Shown here piece by piece: positions 52,017-61,500 of a stretch of DNA of 64,000 nucleotides. The position numbers and the translations under genes are program-made. Source of the stretch: Singulisphaera sp. GP187 (GTDB lineage Bacteria; Planctomycetota; Planctomycetia; Isosphaerales; Isosphaeraceae). Below the pieces are notes generated by a model. It was not told the DNA's origin and made no database searches. It saw only the letters and a program-made list of their open reading frames with translations. The stretch is taken from the NCBI RefSeq assembly GCF_900129635.1, contig NZ_FSRB01000001.1, forward strand, positions 531,001 to 595,000. The letters run 5' to 3'. Numbering within the stretch: the stretch's first letter is position 1; the number at the start of each line of letters is the position of its first letter.

Positions 52017-53354
52017 TTATTTGGTAACATTCTTGCGTTGGAATGCCAGCCATTCCTTGCCGGTGCCCGTGTCCAGATCACGGAAAAAGGCGTCGATCTC
52101 TGAGGATTTAGGCGATCCCGCCTTCTCGCGTTCGACCCCCTTCTTGACCAAGTTCGTCGTCGTCGGCGTCGTCTCGCCCCAATCTCCACTGGCCAGGCCA
52201 TAACTCAAGGCGGCGTAATACCAAACCCGCGCGTCTTTCTCGTTCGTCTTCTCGAGCTTCTCGAAAAAATTGTAGGCTTGCTGATATTTGCCCAGCTTAA
52301 AGAGTTCGACCCCCTCCGACAAGGCGTTGTTCTCAAGGTTGGCGTCGGCATTCTCAAGGGTAAGCGGAGCGGGCGTGCTTGGCTCGGCGGCCGCCGGAAC
52401 GGGGGTCGGAGTGTTGCTGGTCGGAGTTGCGGAAGGTGGGTCATTTCCCTTCTCGGGCTCGACCGTTTTCGTTTCCAGCGATCCCAGGTCCTCCTTGAGA
52501 CCATTGAGCGACGTTTCGAGTCCTTCGATCCGCGCGTTGATGCCCTCGAGTTGTTTCGAGAGCGGGTCGATTGTGGCCACCGCTTTGGCGACGCCATCGA
52601 TCTGTTGGCGAATCGGCGCGAGGTCGGTGGTTGCCGAGGGTTGAGACGAGGCTTCGTCGAGTTGCTTCTCAAACGCGTCCACTTGCTCGCCGAGTTCGCC
52701 GAGCCGGGTCTTCAGGGGCTTGAGCTCCGCCGTGCTCAGACTGGGTGGAGCGACCACGTCCGGTGCGCTCGGCTCGGAGGCCACGGCCGATTCGATCGGT
52801 GGCTTACCTTCCTGGAAGAAATGATCGTAGGTCCAGGCCCCTAAGAGGCCGAATGCGAGCGAAACGACGGCCGCCGCAATCAGCACAGTGGTGAGCGAGG
52901 GGCCGTTCTCGGTCGCTGGCAGAGGTGTGTGGGGCTCAGTAGGCGTTGGCCGTTGGCTCGGCCGTTCGAGTCGTCCGGCGATGGGGGGAGTCGACGACAG
53001 CGTTCCCGATACCGGAGCCGACGTGGGTTCAACCGTCAACGGTTCGCGAGCGGCCGCGACGCTTTCGGGCTCGGGCTGAGGCGCCGGTGGAACCGGCGCG
53101 GCGACCGGGTTCTCGACCAGCGGTGTGGTGAGTCGGCTTTCCGGCGCCGTTGGCTCGCTGGCAGGTCGAGCCGGCTCGGTCGGCGGAGCGGGACTGTCCG
53201 CGGAATTGTTGTCCCCCTGAAGCTCGAGCAAAGTCATGTTGATGGCGTTGGACTTCGGGGTGGCATTCGGCTCGGGACCAGAGCCCGACTGCGGGGGAAC
53301 CGCCGGGTTGTCCGGTATCGGGTCATCCTGCGCCGAGGACTCGTCGTGAGCCAT
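52017..53354 (-). CDS. Membrane-anchored coiled-coil/TPR protein, paralog A
   Basis: ATG 53354 is preferred because GGAGT lies eight bases upstream; ATG 53417 is also possible. The 445-residue protein has a disordered Pro/Glu/Thr-rich N-terminus, one membrane helix (VLIAAAVVSLAFGLLGAWTY), a coiled coil with heptads (GELGEQVDAFEKQLDEA, then LSKQLEGINARIEGLETSL), a Pro/Thr linker and a C-terminal TPR-like region (ELFKLGKYQQAYNFFEKLE). That end, with DARVWYYAALSYGLASGDWG, closely resembles the end of the next gene, so they are tandem duplicates. The outer part faces the periplasm. Function unknown. Confidence 0.6.
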   Translation of the reverse strand: MAHDESSAQDDPIPDNPAVPPQSGSGPEPNATPKSNAINMTLLELQGDNNSADSPAPPTEPARPASEPTAPESRLTTPLVENPVAAPVPPAPQPEPESVAAAREPLTVEPTSAPVSGTLSSTPPIAGRLERPSQRPTPTEPHTPLPATENGPSLTTVLIAAAVVSLAFGLLGAWTYDHFFQEGKPPIESAVASEPSAPDVVAPPSLSTAELKPLKTRLGELGEQVDAFEKQLDEASSQPSATTDLAPIRQQIDGVAKAVATIDPLSKQLEGINARIEGLETSLNGLKEDLGSLETKTVEPEKGNDPPSATPTSNTPTPVPAAAEPSTPAPLTLENADANLENNALSEGVELFKLGKYQQAYNFFEKLEKTNEKDARVWYYAALSYGLASGDWGETTPTTTNLVKKGVEREKAGSPKSSEIDAFFRDLDTGTGKEWLAFQRKNVTK

Positions 53355-53659
53355 GGGACGCACTCCCGCGGCCGGGAGAGGGGGCATCGTTCGTCGGTCT
53401 TTGGGAGGTATCGACATGGTTTTTCTCGTGGTCTTGATGATTGATTGATGGTTCACTCAATCGCACGATGAAATCCAGCGCACCCGCCACGGCGTCCGGA
53501 GAATGTCTCGAGGACGGAGCCTCCCACGGGTGCGGGCAGGAATGCGGAGCTGAGTGGAACTGTCCGCGTCGTGGGATGAACCTCGAGATCGTCGATGTCG
53601 GTGACGGCGGCGGCGACCTTTTTCGCGGAGCAACGCGTTCGTTTGGCTCGAGAACGAGC

Positions 53660-54442
53660 TCAGCGCTGGGCGGCTCTGCGGAAGTAGTCGACCCATTTTT
53701 TGACGCTGGGCTCGGTCACGGTGGCCAGGCTGGCGTCGATCTTGGCCTTGTCGGGCGTGCCGGCCTTCTCGCGCTCGACCGCTTGCTTGAAGAGACGGAT
53801 CGTTTCGTCCTTCCATTCGTTCGTGGCCAGGCCGTGGCTCAGAGCGGCGTAGTACCAGACTCGGGCGTCCTCGGGCCGGGACACGGTCAGGGCACGGAAG
53901 AGGTCGCTCGCCTCCTTGTACCTTGATGCCTTGAATGCCTCAATCCCTTGCGCAATTTCATCGGCTTCCGTAGGCTGGACGGAGTTGGCAGCCTTCTCAC
54001 GGGCCGCCTTCAACGCCCTGACCTGTTCGCGTACCGTCGTGACCTGGTTGTCGATGGCGGTGACCCGGCCGTCGAGGGCTTCGACCTTTTTGAGGAGGGG
54101 GGCGAGCGCCTCGGTCGCTTTGGCGAACCCGTCGATCTTGGTTCGGAGCGCGTCGAGCTCGGCGGCAGGGCTCGACTTGGAGGTCGTGACCATCCGTTCC
54201 TGGAGCGTCTTGAGCCGGGCCGAGAGCCGCTCGATTTCCGTCTTGAGCGAGCTGAGCGAGTCGGCTGGCGTCGCGGCTGCGGATGGATCCGACGCGACCG
54301 GGTTCCCGGCCAGCGAGTTCGTCGCGGAGGCGGCCACGATCGCCAGCAAAACGCAGACCCCGGCGATCATCGGGATCGACGGGGCCGTGCATGATTTGCT
54401 GGCGGTGGGGGGTGTCTCGCGATCATTGAGAGGGCCCACCAT
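53660..54442 (-). CDS. Membrane-anchored coiled-coil/TPR protein, paralog B
   Basis: The 260-residue protein starts at ATG 54442 after GGAAGG. It has a short N-terminus, one membrane helix (IAGVCVLLAIVAASATNSLA), a long coiled coil (SLSSLKTEIERLSARLKTLQ, then LLKKVEALDGRVTAIDNQVT) and a C-terminal TPR pair with DARVWYYAALSHGLATNEWK and VEREKAGTPDKAKID. It is shorter than paralog A mainly in the N-terminal disordered part and the linker. Both genes are on the minus strand, 305 bases apart. Neither has a recognised domain name. Their pairing suggests hetero- or homo-oligomers at the membrane. Confidence 0.6.
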   Translation of the reverse strand: MVGPLNDRETPPTASKSCTAPSIPMIAGVCVLLAIVAASATNSLAGNPVASDPSAAATPADSLSSLKTEIERLSARLKTLQERMVTTSKSSPAAELDALRTKIDGFAKATEALAPLLKKVEALDGRVTAIDNQVTTVREQVRALKAAREKAANSVQPTEADEIAQGIEAFKASRYKEASDLFRALTVSRPEDARVWYYAALSHGLATNEWKDETIRLFKQAVEREKAGTPDKAKIDASLATVTEPSVKKWVDYFRRAAQR

Positions 54443-54516
54443 GGGATCGAACCTTCCGGGGGTGTGAGGGTGGTGGCGAATCCGGAGAGGTGGCAACGAT
54501 TGTGTCGGGTTTCACG

Positions 54517-55341
54517 CTACCGCCGCGGTGAAGGACGCGGTTTTTCGGTCGCGTCCTTGGCGGGCTCGCGGACGCCGAAGCGGGTGACGACGTAGGTCCC
54601 ACTCTTCGGGTTGCGCTCGATATCGACGACGCCTTGATTGTCCGCTTCTTCCAGCAGATGAGTGAAGCTGCGATAGCCGTAATAGCTCTCATCGAACGAG
54701 GGCTTCTTCCGCTTCATCGTGTCCTTGATCATTGATGCGTAGAGGACCTCGTGGTTCTCGCGCCTCAAAGCATTGCAGGCTTCGATCAGCAGCGTGTAAA
54801 CCTCGCGTTTCCGCTCGGGCATGTCGGCGAAGACGTTCACCGCCAGTTGCTGTTCATCTTGTTCTTGGCGTTCGAGGTCTTCGTAGTAGATGAACTCGTC
54901 GCAGTTGTCGCGCAGCAGGTTGGAGGTTGAGCCCTTCATGCCCAGGCCGATGACATGCTTGCCGTTCTCTTTGAGCTTCGAGGCGAGCGGCGAGAAGTCG
55001 GAATCGCCCGAGACGATCACGAAGGTGTCGATGTGGGGCTTGCTCCAGGCCAGGTCCATCGCGTCGACGACCAGTCGGATGTCGGCCGAGTTCTTCCCGG
55101 TCTGGCTACGTTTGGGGATCTCGATCAGCTCGATCGCGGCTTCGTGAAACGGGGCCGTGTAGTTTTGGTAACGGTTCCAGTCGGCGTAAGCCTTTTTAAC
55201 GATCAGCTTCCCTTTTTCCACCAACCGTTCGAGAACCTTCTGGATTTCAAATTTGGTCTTGCGCTGGTTCTGAAACCCCATGGCGAGGTTTTCCAGATCC
55301 ACAAAGACCGCGAGGCTGCGTTCCCGATCGGTTTTAGACAT
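54517..55341 (-). CDS. NYN-domain protein with C-terminal LOTUS/OST-HTH-like domain
   Basis: ATG 55341 is used, giving 274 residues. The N-terminal NYN (PIN-like nuclease) domain has FVDLENLAMG, then SADIRLVVDAMDLAW, then IVSGDSDFSPLASKLKENGK, with conserved aspartates at the metal site. The C-terminal 120 residues include a winged-helix of LOTUS/OST-HTH type (SFDESYYGYRSFTHLLEEAD). This LabA-like layout is known in bacteria and eukaryotes and is linked to RNA cleavage. The next gene upstream, an RRM protein, is on the same strand. Confidence 0.88.
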   Translation of the reverse strand: MSKTDRERSLAVFVDLENLAMGFQNQRKTKFEIQKVLERLVEKGKLIVKKAYADWNRYQNYTAPFHEAAIELIEIPKRSQTGKNSADIRLVVDAMDLAWSKPHIDTFVIVSGDSDFSPLASKLKENGKHVIGLGMKGSTSNLLRDNCDEFIYYEDLERQEQDEQQLAVNVFADMPERKREVYTLLIEACNALRRENHEVLYASMIKDTMKRKKPSFDESYYGYRSFTHLLEEADNQGVVDIERNPKSGTYVVTRFGVREPAKDATEKPRPSPRR

Positions 55342-55558
55342 GAATCGCTCAACTACCCGCGGCATGCGAAGGCCCAGCCACGTGGGATAAATCTCTCTCC
55401 CGCTCGCCCACGAGGAGTGGGAGGAAGAGCGGAGGGACCTCTCAACTTACGCTGGAAGTCGCTGTGCCGCAACCCGGCACGGTGCGAGGAATTTCGCGGG
55501 CCGGCCGGATTGTCTCATCCGCTCAATCAGTCTGTCAGAGAGGCCGATGCCAGGCGAC

Positions 55559-55855
55559 TTAGCCGGCACCCCCGCCAAACCAACCACCACCGGCGTAGAG
55601 GTCGCGCACCGTACGACGTGGGCGAGACTCATTGACCGTCAACTTTCGATCGCGATGCTCAGCGCCGTTCAAAGCGGCGATCGCCGCTTTGGCTTCCGCG
55701 TCGCTAGGCATCTCCACCATGCCGAAACCACGCGACTGACCGGTCCGCGACTTGACCTGCACCTCGGCCAGCGTCACCGCGCCCAGCGGGTCGAACAAGG
55801 CCCGCAAATCGTCTGAAGTCACGGCGTAATCCAAGTTTCCGACATAGATCATCAT
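55559..55855 (-). CDS. RRM-family RNA-binding protein
   Basis: The 98-residue protein starts at ATG 55855 or 55852 with MIYVGNLDY. RNP2 is IYVGNL and RNP1 is RGFGMVEM; the rest of the RRM (EAKAAIAALNGAEHRDRKLTV) follows, then a short basic end and a Gly-rich tail (AGGGWFGGGAG). This is the glycine-rich RNA-binding form common in cyanobacteria and planctomycetes, often cold-induced. It lies 217 bases upstream of the NYN-LOTUS gene. A longer frame to 56017 is rejected. Confidence 0.88.
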   Translation of the reverse strand: MMIYVGNLDYAVTSDDLRALFDPLGAVTLAEVQVKSRTGQSRGFGMVEMPSDAEAKAAIAALNGAEHRDRKLTVNESRPRRTVRDLYAGGGWFGGGAG

Positions 55856-56308
55856 GACGGGCTTCAACTCCTCATCAAGCAAGACGACAGAAATCACCAA
55901 TCGAGACCAGTCACGTCCTCGAACGCCCGGAGGGAGGAGCCAAGGCGACCCCAACGTCCTGACGTCAACAAGGCGATTCAGTCTCGAAAACAACCATAAA
56001 AGCGCCAGCGGCCCCACCCGAGGGGCAGGTCAGGCGTGTGGTCATCCCTCAAAACTGTACGGAAAGGCGCTCGGGACGGGGCGACGTCGCCACACTCAGA
56101 CTTCGCAACCCCTCACACGCGACCTCGGCGATCATGGCAGTTTAACGGATATGAGGCTGGCCTGCCAGGGGCATCCGTCTTCCACTCCGGAGCCCACGAG
56201 GAAGGATTGCGCGTATGGCGGGACGAACTTCGAGTCATTTTGGCTGACTCGCTCCCTTCGCGTCGAACCGGTTTGGAACCGGTGAGACGGGGTTCCCTGC
56301 CGATCGAC

Positions 56309-56340
56309 AAAAAAAAACCCGGCCGTAAGAACGGCCGGGG
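56309..56340 (-). terminator. Rho-independent terminator of the decapeptide-repeat gene
   Basis: Nine-base perfect arms (56318-56326, 56331-56339) with a four-base loop are followed on the minus strand by nine T residues (A at 56309-56317). It lies 25 bases after the stop at 56365. Confidence 0.92.
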
Positions 56341-56364
56341 GTAGGCTTCGAGTTGACGATCCGA

Positions 56365-56880
56365 TCAAGCCTGCGGGGCCGCCTTGACGGGAGCCTGCGG
56401 GGCCGGAAGCGGAGCGGGGGCAACCTTCGAGGGGGCCTGGGGAGCCGGAGCAACCTTCGAGGGAGCCTGAGGAGCGGGGGCAACCTTCGAGGGGGCCTGG
56501 GGAGCGGGGGCAACCTTGGAGGGAGCCTGAGGAGCGGGGGCCACCTTGGAGGGAGCTTCCGGAGCCGGGGCAACCTTGGTGGGGGCCTGGGGCGCGGGGG
56601 CGACCTTGGAGGGAGCCTGGGGAGCCGGAGCCACCTTGGAGGGAGCTTCCGGAGCCGGGGCAACCTTGGTGGGGGCCTGGGGCGCGGGGGCGACCTTGGA
56701 GGGAGCCTGGGGCGCGGGGGCGACCTTGGTGGGGGCCTGGGGCGCGGGGGCGACCTTCGTAGGAGCCTGGGCCTCGGGCAGGACCTTGGCCGGGGTCTGC
56801 GCGGTTTGCGCCATGGCCGACGAGGTCAGGCCGAAGGCCAGCGTTGCGCCGGCGATACCAAAGATGCGGCGGAAATTCAT
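56365..56880 (-). CDS. Secreted protein with tandem AP-rich decapeptide repeats
   Basis: ATG 56880 (GAGGAG upstream) gives 171 residues with a signal peptide (about 1-24). The mature part consists of 12 tandem copies of a decapeptide of the form AP(S/T)KVAPAP(Q/E). The DNA of these copies is a 30-base tandem array spanning roughly 56405-56765. Such Pro/Ala-rich rods extend from the envelope or link domains; no other domain is present. The array is prone to copy-number change. It has its own promoter candidate and terminator, so it is a monocistronic unit. Confidence 0.75.
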   Translation of the reverse strand: MNFRRIFGIAGATLAFGLTSSAMAQTAQTPAKVLPEAQAPTKVAPAPQAPTKVAPAPQAPSKVAPAPQAPTKVAPAPEAPSKVAPAPQAPSKVAPAPQAPTKVAPAPEAPSKVAPAPQAPSKVAPAPQAPSKVAPAPQAPSKVAPAPQAPSKVAPAPLPAPQAPVKAAPQA

Positions 56881-57381
56881 GAATTGTGTCTCCTCAACGG
56901 GGTGCGAAGCCAACCTCAACCGTCTACCGTGATCGAAAAAACCAGACCCGATCCGGTCATGGTTTGCTCTATTATACTTGATAAATAACTGCGGTCTCTG
57001 GGTGTTTTGCGGATTTTCAGAAGAATATGCCGGATATTGGTGGTTGTCGTGGAACGTAGGGATTATGACGGCGAATCAGGTGCCTTTTCTTGGGTTTTGT
57101 TTCGGTTTTGCCGAAATTGTCAGACGAAGCCCGCGGTTCCCGGACGTGAGCCGAGAATCGTACCGCACTCGACTCGGGAAGGTCCCCGAGGAATTCCGAT
57201 GAGAGATTCTGCCACCTCCAGCGACGAGAGCGGCCGCGGTTCTCGGCCTTGAGCGGATTGAGCGGGAGCGGGTATAACAAAGCGGATGCCGTGAGTGGCG
57301 ACAATGGCGTGTCTGGTCGCTCGGCGCAACTCAATTCACAAGTGGACGTTAGTGGTTGTCGACGTCCAGGGAGACGGACTC
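56881..57381. other. Divergent intergenic region
   Basis: The 501-base gap between the decapeptide-repeat gene and the TPR gene is AT-richer near 56965-57000, where the minus-strand promoter candidate lies. A plus-strand promoter for the TPR operon was not identified. Confidence 0.5.
56971..56976 (-). promoter_or_regulatory. -10 box of the decapeptide-repeat gene
   Basis: A perfect TATAAT on the minus strand lies about 90 bases ahead of the ATG at 56880. The surrounding sequence is AT-rich, unlike the genome average. No good -35 box is seen 17 bases upstream. Confidence 0.45.
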
Positions 57382-60300
57382 GTGCCCCTCACCCCGACTC
57401 AGGCCCGGTCGGGCCGCGACCGGCTGACGCCGATACTCGCTCTCGGTTTACTCTCCGCCGTTTGGCCCGGTTCGGTCCCCGCTCAGGAGGCCCCCAAGGA
57501 GAAATCCGCCGCGGTCTCGTCGACCCGGGCCGAGCCGGTCCCCGAGGGCCTGAACTATGCCAACGGCCTCTTCCGCGATCGCCGCTACGAGTTGGCCGCC
57601 GAGGAATACGAGCGGTTCCTGAACGAGTCGCCCAAGGGTGCTCACGCCGACGAGGCACGATTCGGCCTGGCCAACGCTCGGCTCTTTCAGGGGCAGTACG
57701 ACAAGGCCCGTCGTCAGTTCGAGGCCTTTCTCGAGGCGGCTCCTCAGCATGCCAATCGGCTGACGGCCCTGTATCGCGTCGGCGAGACCTCTTACATGTT
57801 GGGCGACTTGCCCGTCGCGCGGCGGGCTCTGGAGTCGTTTACCGCCAACGCCAAGGGGCACCGGAACCTCGAGACGGCCTGGCCCTATCTGGGAGAGGTC
57901 TGCCTGCGGATGCAGGACCTGCCCCGAGCCACCCAGGCGTATGAGCAGGCGCTCCAACTCCACCCGAAAGGCCGTTTGGCTGATCGGTCGCGGTTTGGCC
58001 TGGGGCGGACCTTGGCCCTGCAGGGGAAGTCGGCCGAGGCGGTCAAGATTCTCACCGAACTGGCCGAGCAGGGCGGAGGCGACTGGACGGACCGAGCCTG
58101 GCTTCAGATCGGTCAATCCCAGGTTGAGGCCAAGCAGTTCGCCCCCGCGGTCGAGGCGTTCGAGACCTTGGAACGGGTCACCCCCAAGAGCCCGCTCGTG
58201 GGGGAAGCCCGACTCGGCCGCGCGGAGGCTTTGATTCTGCTCGATCGTCGTGGCGAAGGTGAGACCCTCCTCAGTGGCCTGATGGCCGACTCGTCTCAGA
58301 ACCTGGCCGCGCAGGCCGCTTTCGCGCTCGGCAGCTCGCAACTAGAAGGGGGCCGGGCGGCCGAGGGGCTTGCCACGTTCGATCAGGCCTCGGAGAAGTT
58401 CGCCAAGACAGCGCTGGCGCCTGCCCTGATTTTCCGGTCTGGTGAAGCGGCGCAGAAGCTCGGTCAGTTGGACGAGGCCCGGACCCGGTTCCAGAAGGCG
58501 GCGGACTCGGATCCGAAACACCCCTGGGCCGACGACGCCTTGATTCGGGCCTCGCGGCTGGCCCTGGAGTCAGGCGATAAGGCCGCCGCGAAGGCGCTCG
58601 CCGGCTCGTTCGCAACCAAGTTTCCTGAGAGTCCGCTCCGCGCCGACGCGAAGTTGATCGAAGGGCAGGTGGCGTACAACGAGGGGGGAGCCAAGCAGGC
58701 GATTCAGATCCTGAGCCAGTTGCTGGCGGAAGCGAAGCCGGCGCCCGAGACCGCGCAGGCCGCGCTCTACTACCTCGGGCTGGCCTATCGGGCCGATGGG
58801 CAGAAAGCCAAAGCGGACGAGGTGCTCGACTCGCTGGCCAAGACCCCCGCTGCGCCGGCCGCGGCCAACGCTCAGTATCTTGTCGGCCAGGGCCATTTCG
58901 AGGCGAAGCGGTTTGCCGAGGCGATCCCCGCCCTCGAGAAATACCTCGCCGGCAACTCCAATGGCGAAGTGGCCGCCGATGCCATGACCTACATCGTCTG
59001 GTCACGCCTCGAGCTCGGCCAGGTCGATGAGGCGTCCAAGGCGCTCGGTCGCTTGGCCCAACGGTTCCCGAAGTCCGAGACCTTGCCCTCGACCCGGCTC
59101 CGTCTCGGCTGGGCCTTGCTCGAGGCAGAACGCCCGGTCGAGGCCGCCGCGGAATTTGCCACCCTACTCGACTCGGCTCCCGACGATAAGCTGGCCCCCG
59201 AAGCCGCGCTCGGGCGGGCCCAGGCGCTGCAAACGGCCAAACAACCGGAGGACGCCCTGAAAGCGTTCGCCCTCATCGCCGAGAAATACCCGAAGACCGA
59301 CCAGGCGGTGCAGGCCGACCTGGCTCGGGCCCGGTTGCTGGTCGAGCTCAAGCAGCCCGCCGAAGGGGCCGAGATTTTCCAGCGCTACCTCACCGATTAT
59401 CCTGACAAGGCCGCGAAAGCACCCAAGGGGGCCGAACCCGACGCCGTGCTGGCCGAGTGGGGCTGGGCCTTGCTCGACGCCGAGAAGACGGCGGAGGCCG
59501 ATCGCGTCTTTGGTCGCCTCCTGAGCGAGTATCCGGAGAGTGTCCGGGCCGCGGATGCGCGACTCATCCTCGCTCAATCTGCCTATGATGCCAAAACTTA
59601 TGACGAAGTGGTGAGCCTGCTCACTCCACTCGTGGCCGAGGGGGCCAACACTGCGCCTCGGCTCTTGCCCTCGGCCCTGTTCTTGATGGGCCGGGCCCGC
59701 GACAAACGCGCGGAGCTGGACGAGGCGGCCAAGGCGATCGACCGCCTGCTCAAGGAATTTCCCGAGGATCGCTATCGCCGCGAGGCGCGGTTCTTGAGGG
59801 CGGATATCGCCCTGAAGGGGGGGGATGCCGGGGCCGCTGCCCTTGGGTTCGAGGCGCTCGCCACCGAACCCCCGGCCGAAACCGACCCCGAACGGTTCGG
59901 TGTGGCGATTCGCCGTGGTCGGATCCAGAGCCTGGTCGCGCTCAAGCAATGGGACAAGGTGATCGAGGCCGCCGCCGACTTCAAGTCGTTTGGAGCCAAG
60001 GATCCGCTGATCGCCGAGGTTGAGTACGACCGCGGTCGGGCCTTGCAGCAACTGTCCCGGTTCGACGAGGCGCTGGCGGCTTATCAGGCGGTGATCGACG
60101 CCCGCAAAGGGGGAGATCTCGCCGCCCGTGCCCAGTTGATGCGCGGCGAGTCGTATTTCTGGCAGAAGCAATATAAGGAGGCGCTCCGCGAATATTTCCG
60201 CGTGGCCACCCTCTACGATGCCCCTGCCTGGCAGGCCGCCGCGCTGCTCGAGGCGGGAAAAGTTTACGAACGACTCGACCAGTGGGCGGTGGCCGCCGAA

Positions 60301-60417
60301 ACTTATGAAGAGCTGCGCGCGAAGTTTCCCAAGGATCCGACCGCCTCGGAGGCCAAGACCCGGCTCGAGGCGGCCCGTAGGCACGCTCAAGCTTCCTCGG
60401 AGACGGAAACACGCTGA
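57382..60417 (+). CDS. Large secreted TPR-repeat protein
   Basis: GTG 57382 follows AGGGAGA and puts a signal peptide (LTPILALGLLSAVWPGSVPA) near the N-terminus; the ATG at 57295 would bury it. The 1011-residue protein consists of about 20 or more TPR-type helical hairpins (ELAAEEYERFLNESPKGAHA, RATQAYEQALQLHPKGR, EALAAYQAVIDARKGGDLA and others). It is periplasmic. It opens a plus-strand set with the MotA/TolQ channel (131 bases later) and the toroid protein. In many planctomycetes such a TPR protein precedes ExbB/ExbD genes (family knowledge). It may be a periplasmic scaffold of the energised complex. Confidence 0.85.
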   Translation: MPLTPTQARSGRDRLTPILALGLLSAVWPGSVPAQEAPKEKSAAVSSTRAEPVPEGLNYANGLFRDRRYELAAEEYERFLNESPKGAHADEARFGLANARLFQGQYDKARRQFEAFLEAAPQHANRLTALYRVGETSYMLGDLPVARRALESFTANAKGHRNLETAWPYLGEVCLRMQDLPRATQAYEQALQLHPKGRLADRSRFGLGRTLALQGKSAEAVKILTELAEQGGGDWTDRAWLQIGQSQVEAKQFAPAVEAFETLERVTPKSPLVGEARLGRAEALILLDRRGEGETLLSGLMADSSQNLAAQAAFALGSSQLEGGRAAEGLATFDQASEKFAKTALAPALIFRSGEAAQKLGQLDEARTRFQKAADSDPKHPWADDALIRASRLALESGDKAAAKALAGSFATKFPESPLRADAKLIEGQVAYNEGGAKQAIQILSQLLAEAKPAPETAQAALYYLGLAYRADGQKAKADEVLDSLAKTPAAPAAANAQYLVGQGHFEAKRFAEAIPALEKYLAGNSNGEVAADAMTYIVWSRLELGQVDEASKALGRLAQRFPKSETLPSTRLRLGWALLEAERPVEAAAEFATLLDSAPDDKLAPEAALGRAQALQTAKQPEDALKAFALIAEKYPKTDQAVQADLARARLLVELKQPAEGAEIFQRYLTDYPDKAAKAPKGAEPDAVLAEWGWALLDAEKTAEADRVFGRLLSEYPESVRAADARLILAQSAYDAKTYDEVVSLLTPLVAEGANTAPRLLPSALFLMGRARDKRAELDEAAKAIDRLLKEFPEDRYRREARFLRADIALKGGDAGAAALGFEALATEPPAETDPERFGVAIRRGRIQSLVALKQWDKVIEAAADFKSFGAKDPLIAEVEYDRGRALQQLSRFDEALAAYQAVIDARKGGDLAARAQLMRGESYFWQKQYKEALREYFRVATLYDAPAWQAAALLEAGKVYERLDQWAVAAETYEELRAKFPKDPTASEAKTRLEAARRHAQASSETETR

Positions 60418-60548
60418 CGACGTTCTGACCGAGGTCGACGGCCGATGATGACGATGACGCGTCATGGGCTGACGCCACGGTGGGAAGTCGCCTGAGCTTC
60501 CAGAAGAAGAGTGCGGGTCCCTTCCACGACTCGAGAAGGATTTCGTCC

Positions 60549-61403
60549 ATGCAACGACCGTCGACCCGGGGCCGTAAACCGGCCCGAGCCGGACTTGCCC
60601 TCGCCCTGCTCGCCCTTCTGTTCTCCGGAGGGGCCGACGGAGGTCTCAGCCTGGGCGCTGATCTGGAATTCCTGGCCCAACCGGCCAGGCAAGCCTGGAC
60701 CCGGGGGATGGCCTGGTATCACAAGACCCCGCCCGCCGATCGGGTGGCCTGGGGAGGCTTGACGGCCTGTGCGGGGCTCGGTTCGCTCGTGCTGCTTGGC
60801 CGCTTGGTCCGACTTCGCGCCAAACGGATCATCCCGCGCGACTTCCATGCACGCTTCCTTGTCCGGCTCCAGGACGGTAAGCTGGATCGAGGCAAGGCGC
60901 TCGACTTCTGCGAGCTCAATCCGAGCCCGGCGGCGCGAGTCGCCCTCGGCGTAGTTCGCCGCTGGGATCGGCCCGTGACTGACCAGGAACGGGCGCTCGC
61001 GATGACGGTCCGGGTCGAGGCCGAGCGGCTCCGGCGAAACGTTGGGACGCTCCGCCGAATCGCGGCGTTGGCCCCCTTGCTCGGCTTGCTCGGGACCCTG
61101 ATGTCGACCACCCGGGCGCTGACGTCGACGCGAACCGACTGGGCACCCGCCCTCGGCTCGGCACTCGGCCCGTTCACCGCGGGAGTCGCCCTGGCGATCC
61201 TCGCGCTGGTGGCCTACGACGGTTTGGCCGGACGGATCGACGCGCTCGTGGGAAACCTCGAACGAGTGGGCACCGAGACCGTCGACGCGATCGCGATGAA
61301 TACGCCGCTCGAGCCTCGGGCCGGTCGGACGCCTCACTCGCTCCGGGTCGAGATTCCCGAGACCCAGCTTCGTCCCGTCGACCGCGAGAATGACTACGCC
61401 TGA
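60549..61403 (+). CDS. MotA/TolQ/ExbB-family proton channel
   Basis: ATG 60549 follows AAGGA. The 284-residue protein has an N-terminal leader-like helix, a second helix (GGLTACAGLGSLVLLGRLV), a cytosolic helical region (about 90-160) and the two conserved helices at the end (IAALAPLLGLLGTLMSTTRA and FTAGVALAILALVAYDGL). The LAPLLGLLGT motif is the family signature. It forms a proton-driven pentamer that normally works with ExbD/TolR. No ExbD gene lies in this set. The next gene starts 97 bases later. Confidence 0.8.
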   Translation: MQRPSTRGRKPARAGLALALLALLFSGGADGGLSLGADLEFLAQPARQAWTRGMAWYHKTPPADRVAWGGLTACAGLGSLVLLGRLVRLRAKRIIPRDFHARFLVRLQDGKLDRGKALDFCELNPSPAARVALGVVRRWDRPVTDQERALAMTVRVEAERLRRNVGTLRRIAALAPLLGLLGTLMSTTRALTSTRTDWAPALGSALGPFTAGVALAILALVAYDGLAGRIDALVGNLERVGTETVDAIAMNTPLEPRAGRTPHSLRVEIPETQLRPVDRENDYA

Positions 61404-61500
61404 ATCCATCCGGTGCGTTGGCCGGCAGAGTCGGTACGATGGAATCCTCACCGTTCAATGAACCGACCTAGGCTCTGGATCCCTGTCGAGGCATGACGCG

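Noticed and set aside
56405..56765. CRISPR-like array because of regular 30-base repeats
   Set aside because: There are no spacers; the units are contiguous, in frame and encode a decapeptide.
56353..56988. Plus-strand Gly/Arg-rich frame of 211 codons
   Set aside because: It is the complement of the decapeptide array; promoter, ribosome-binding site and terminator all support the minus strand.
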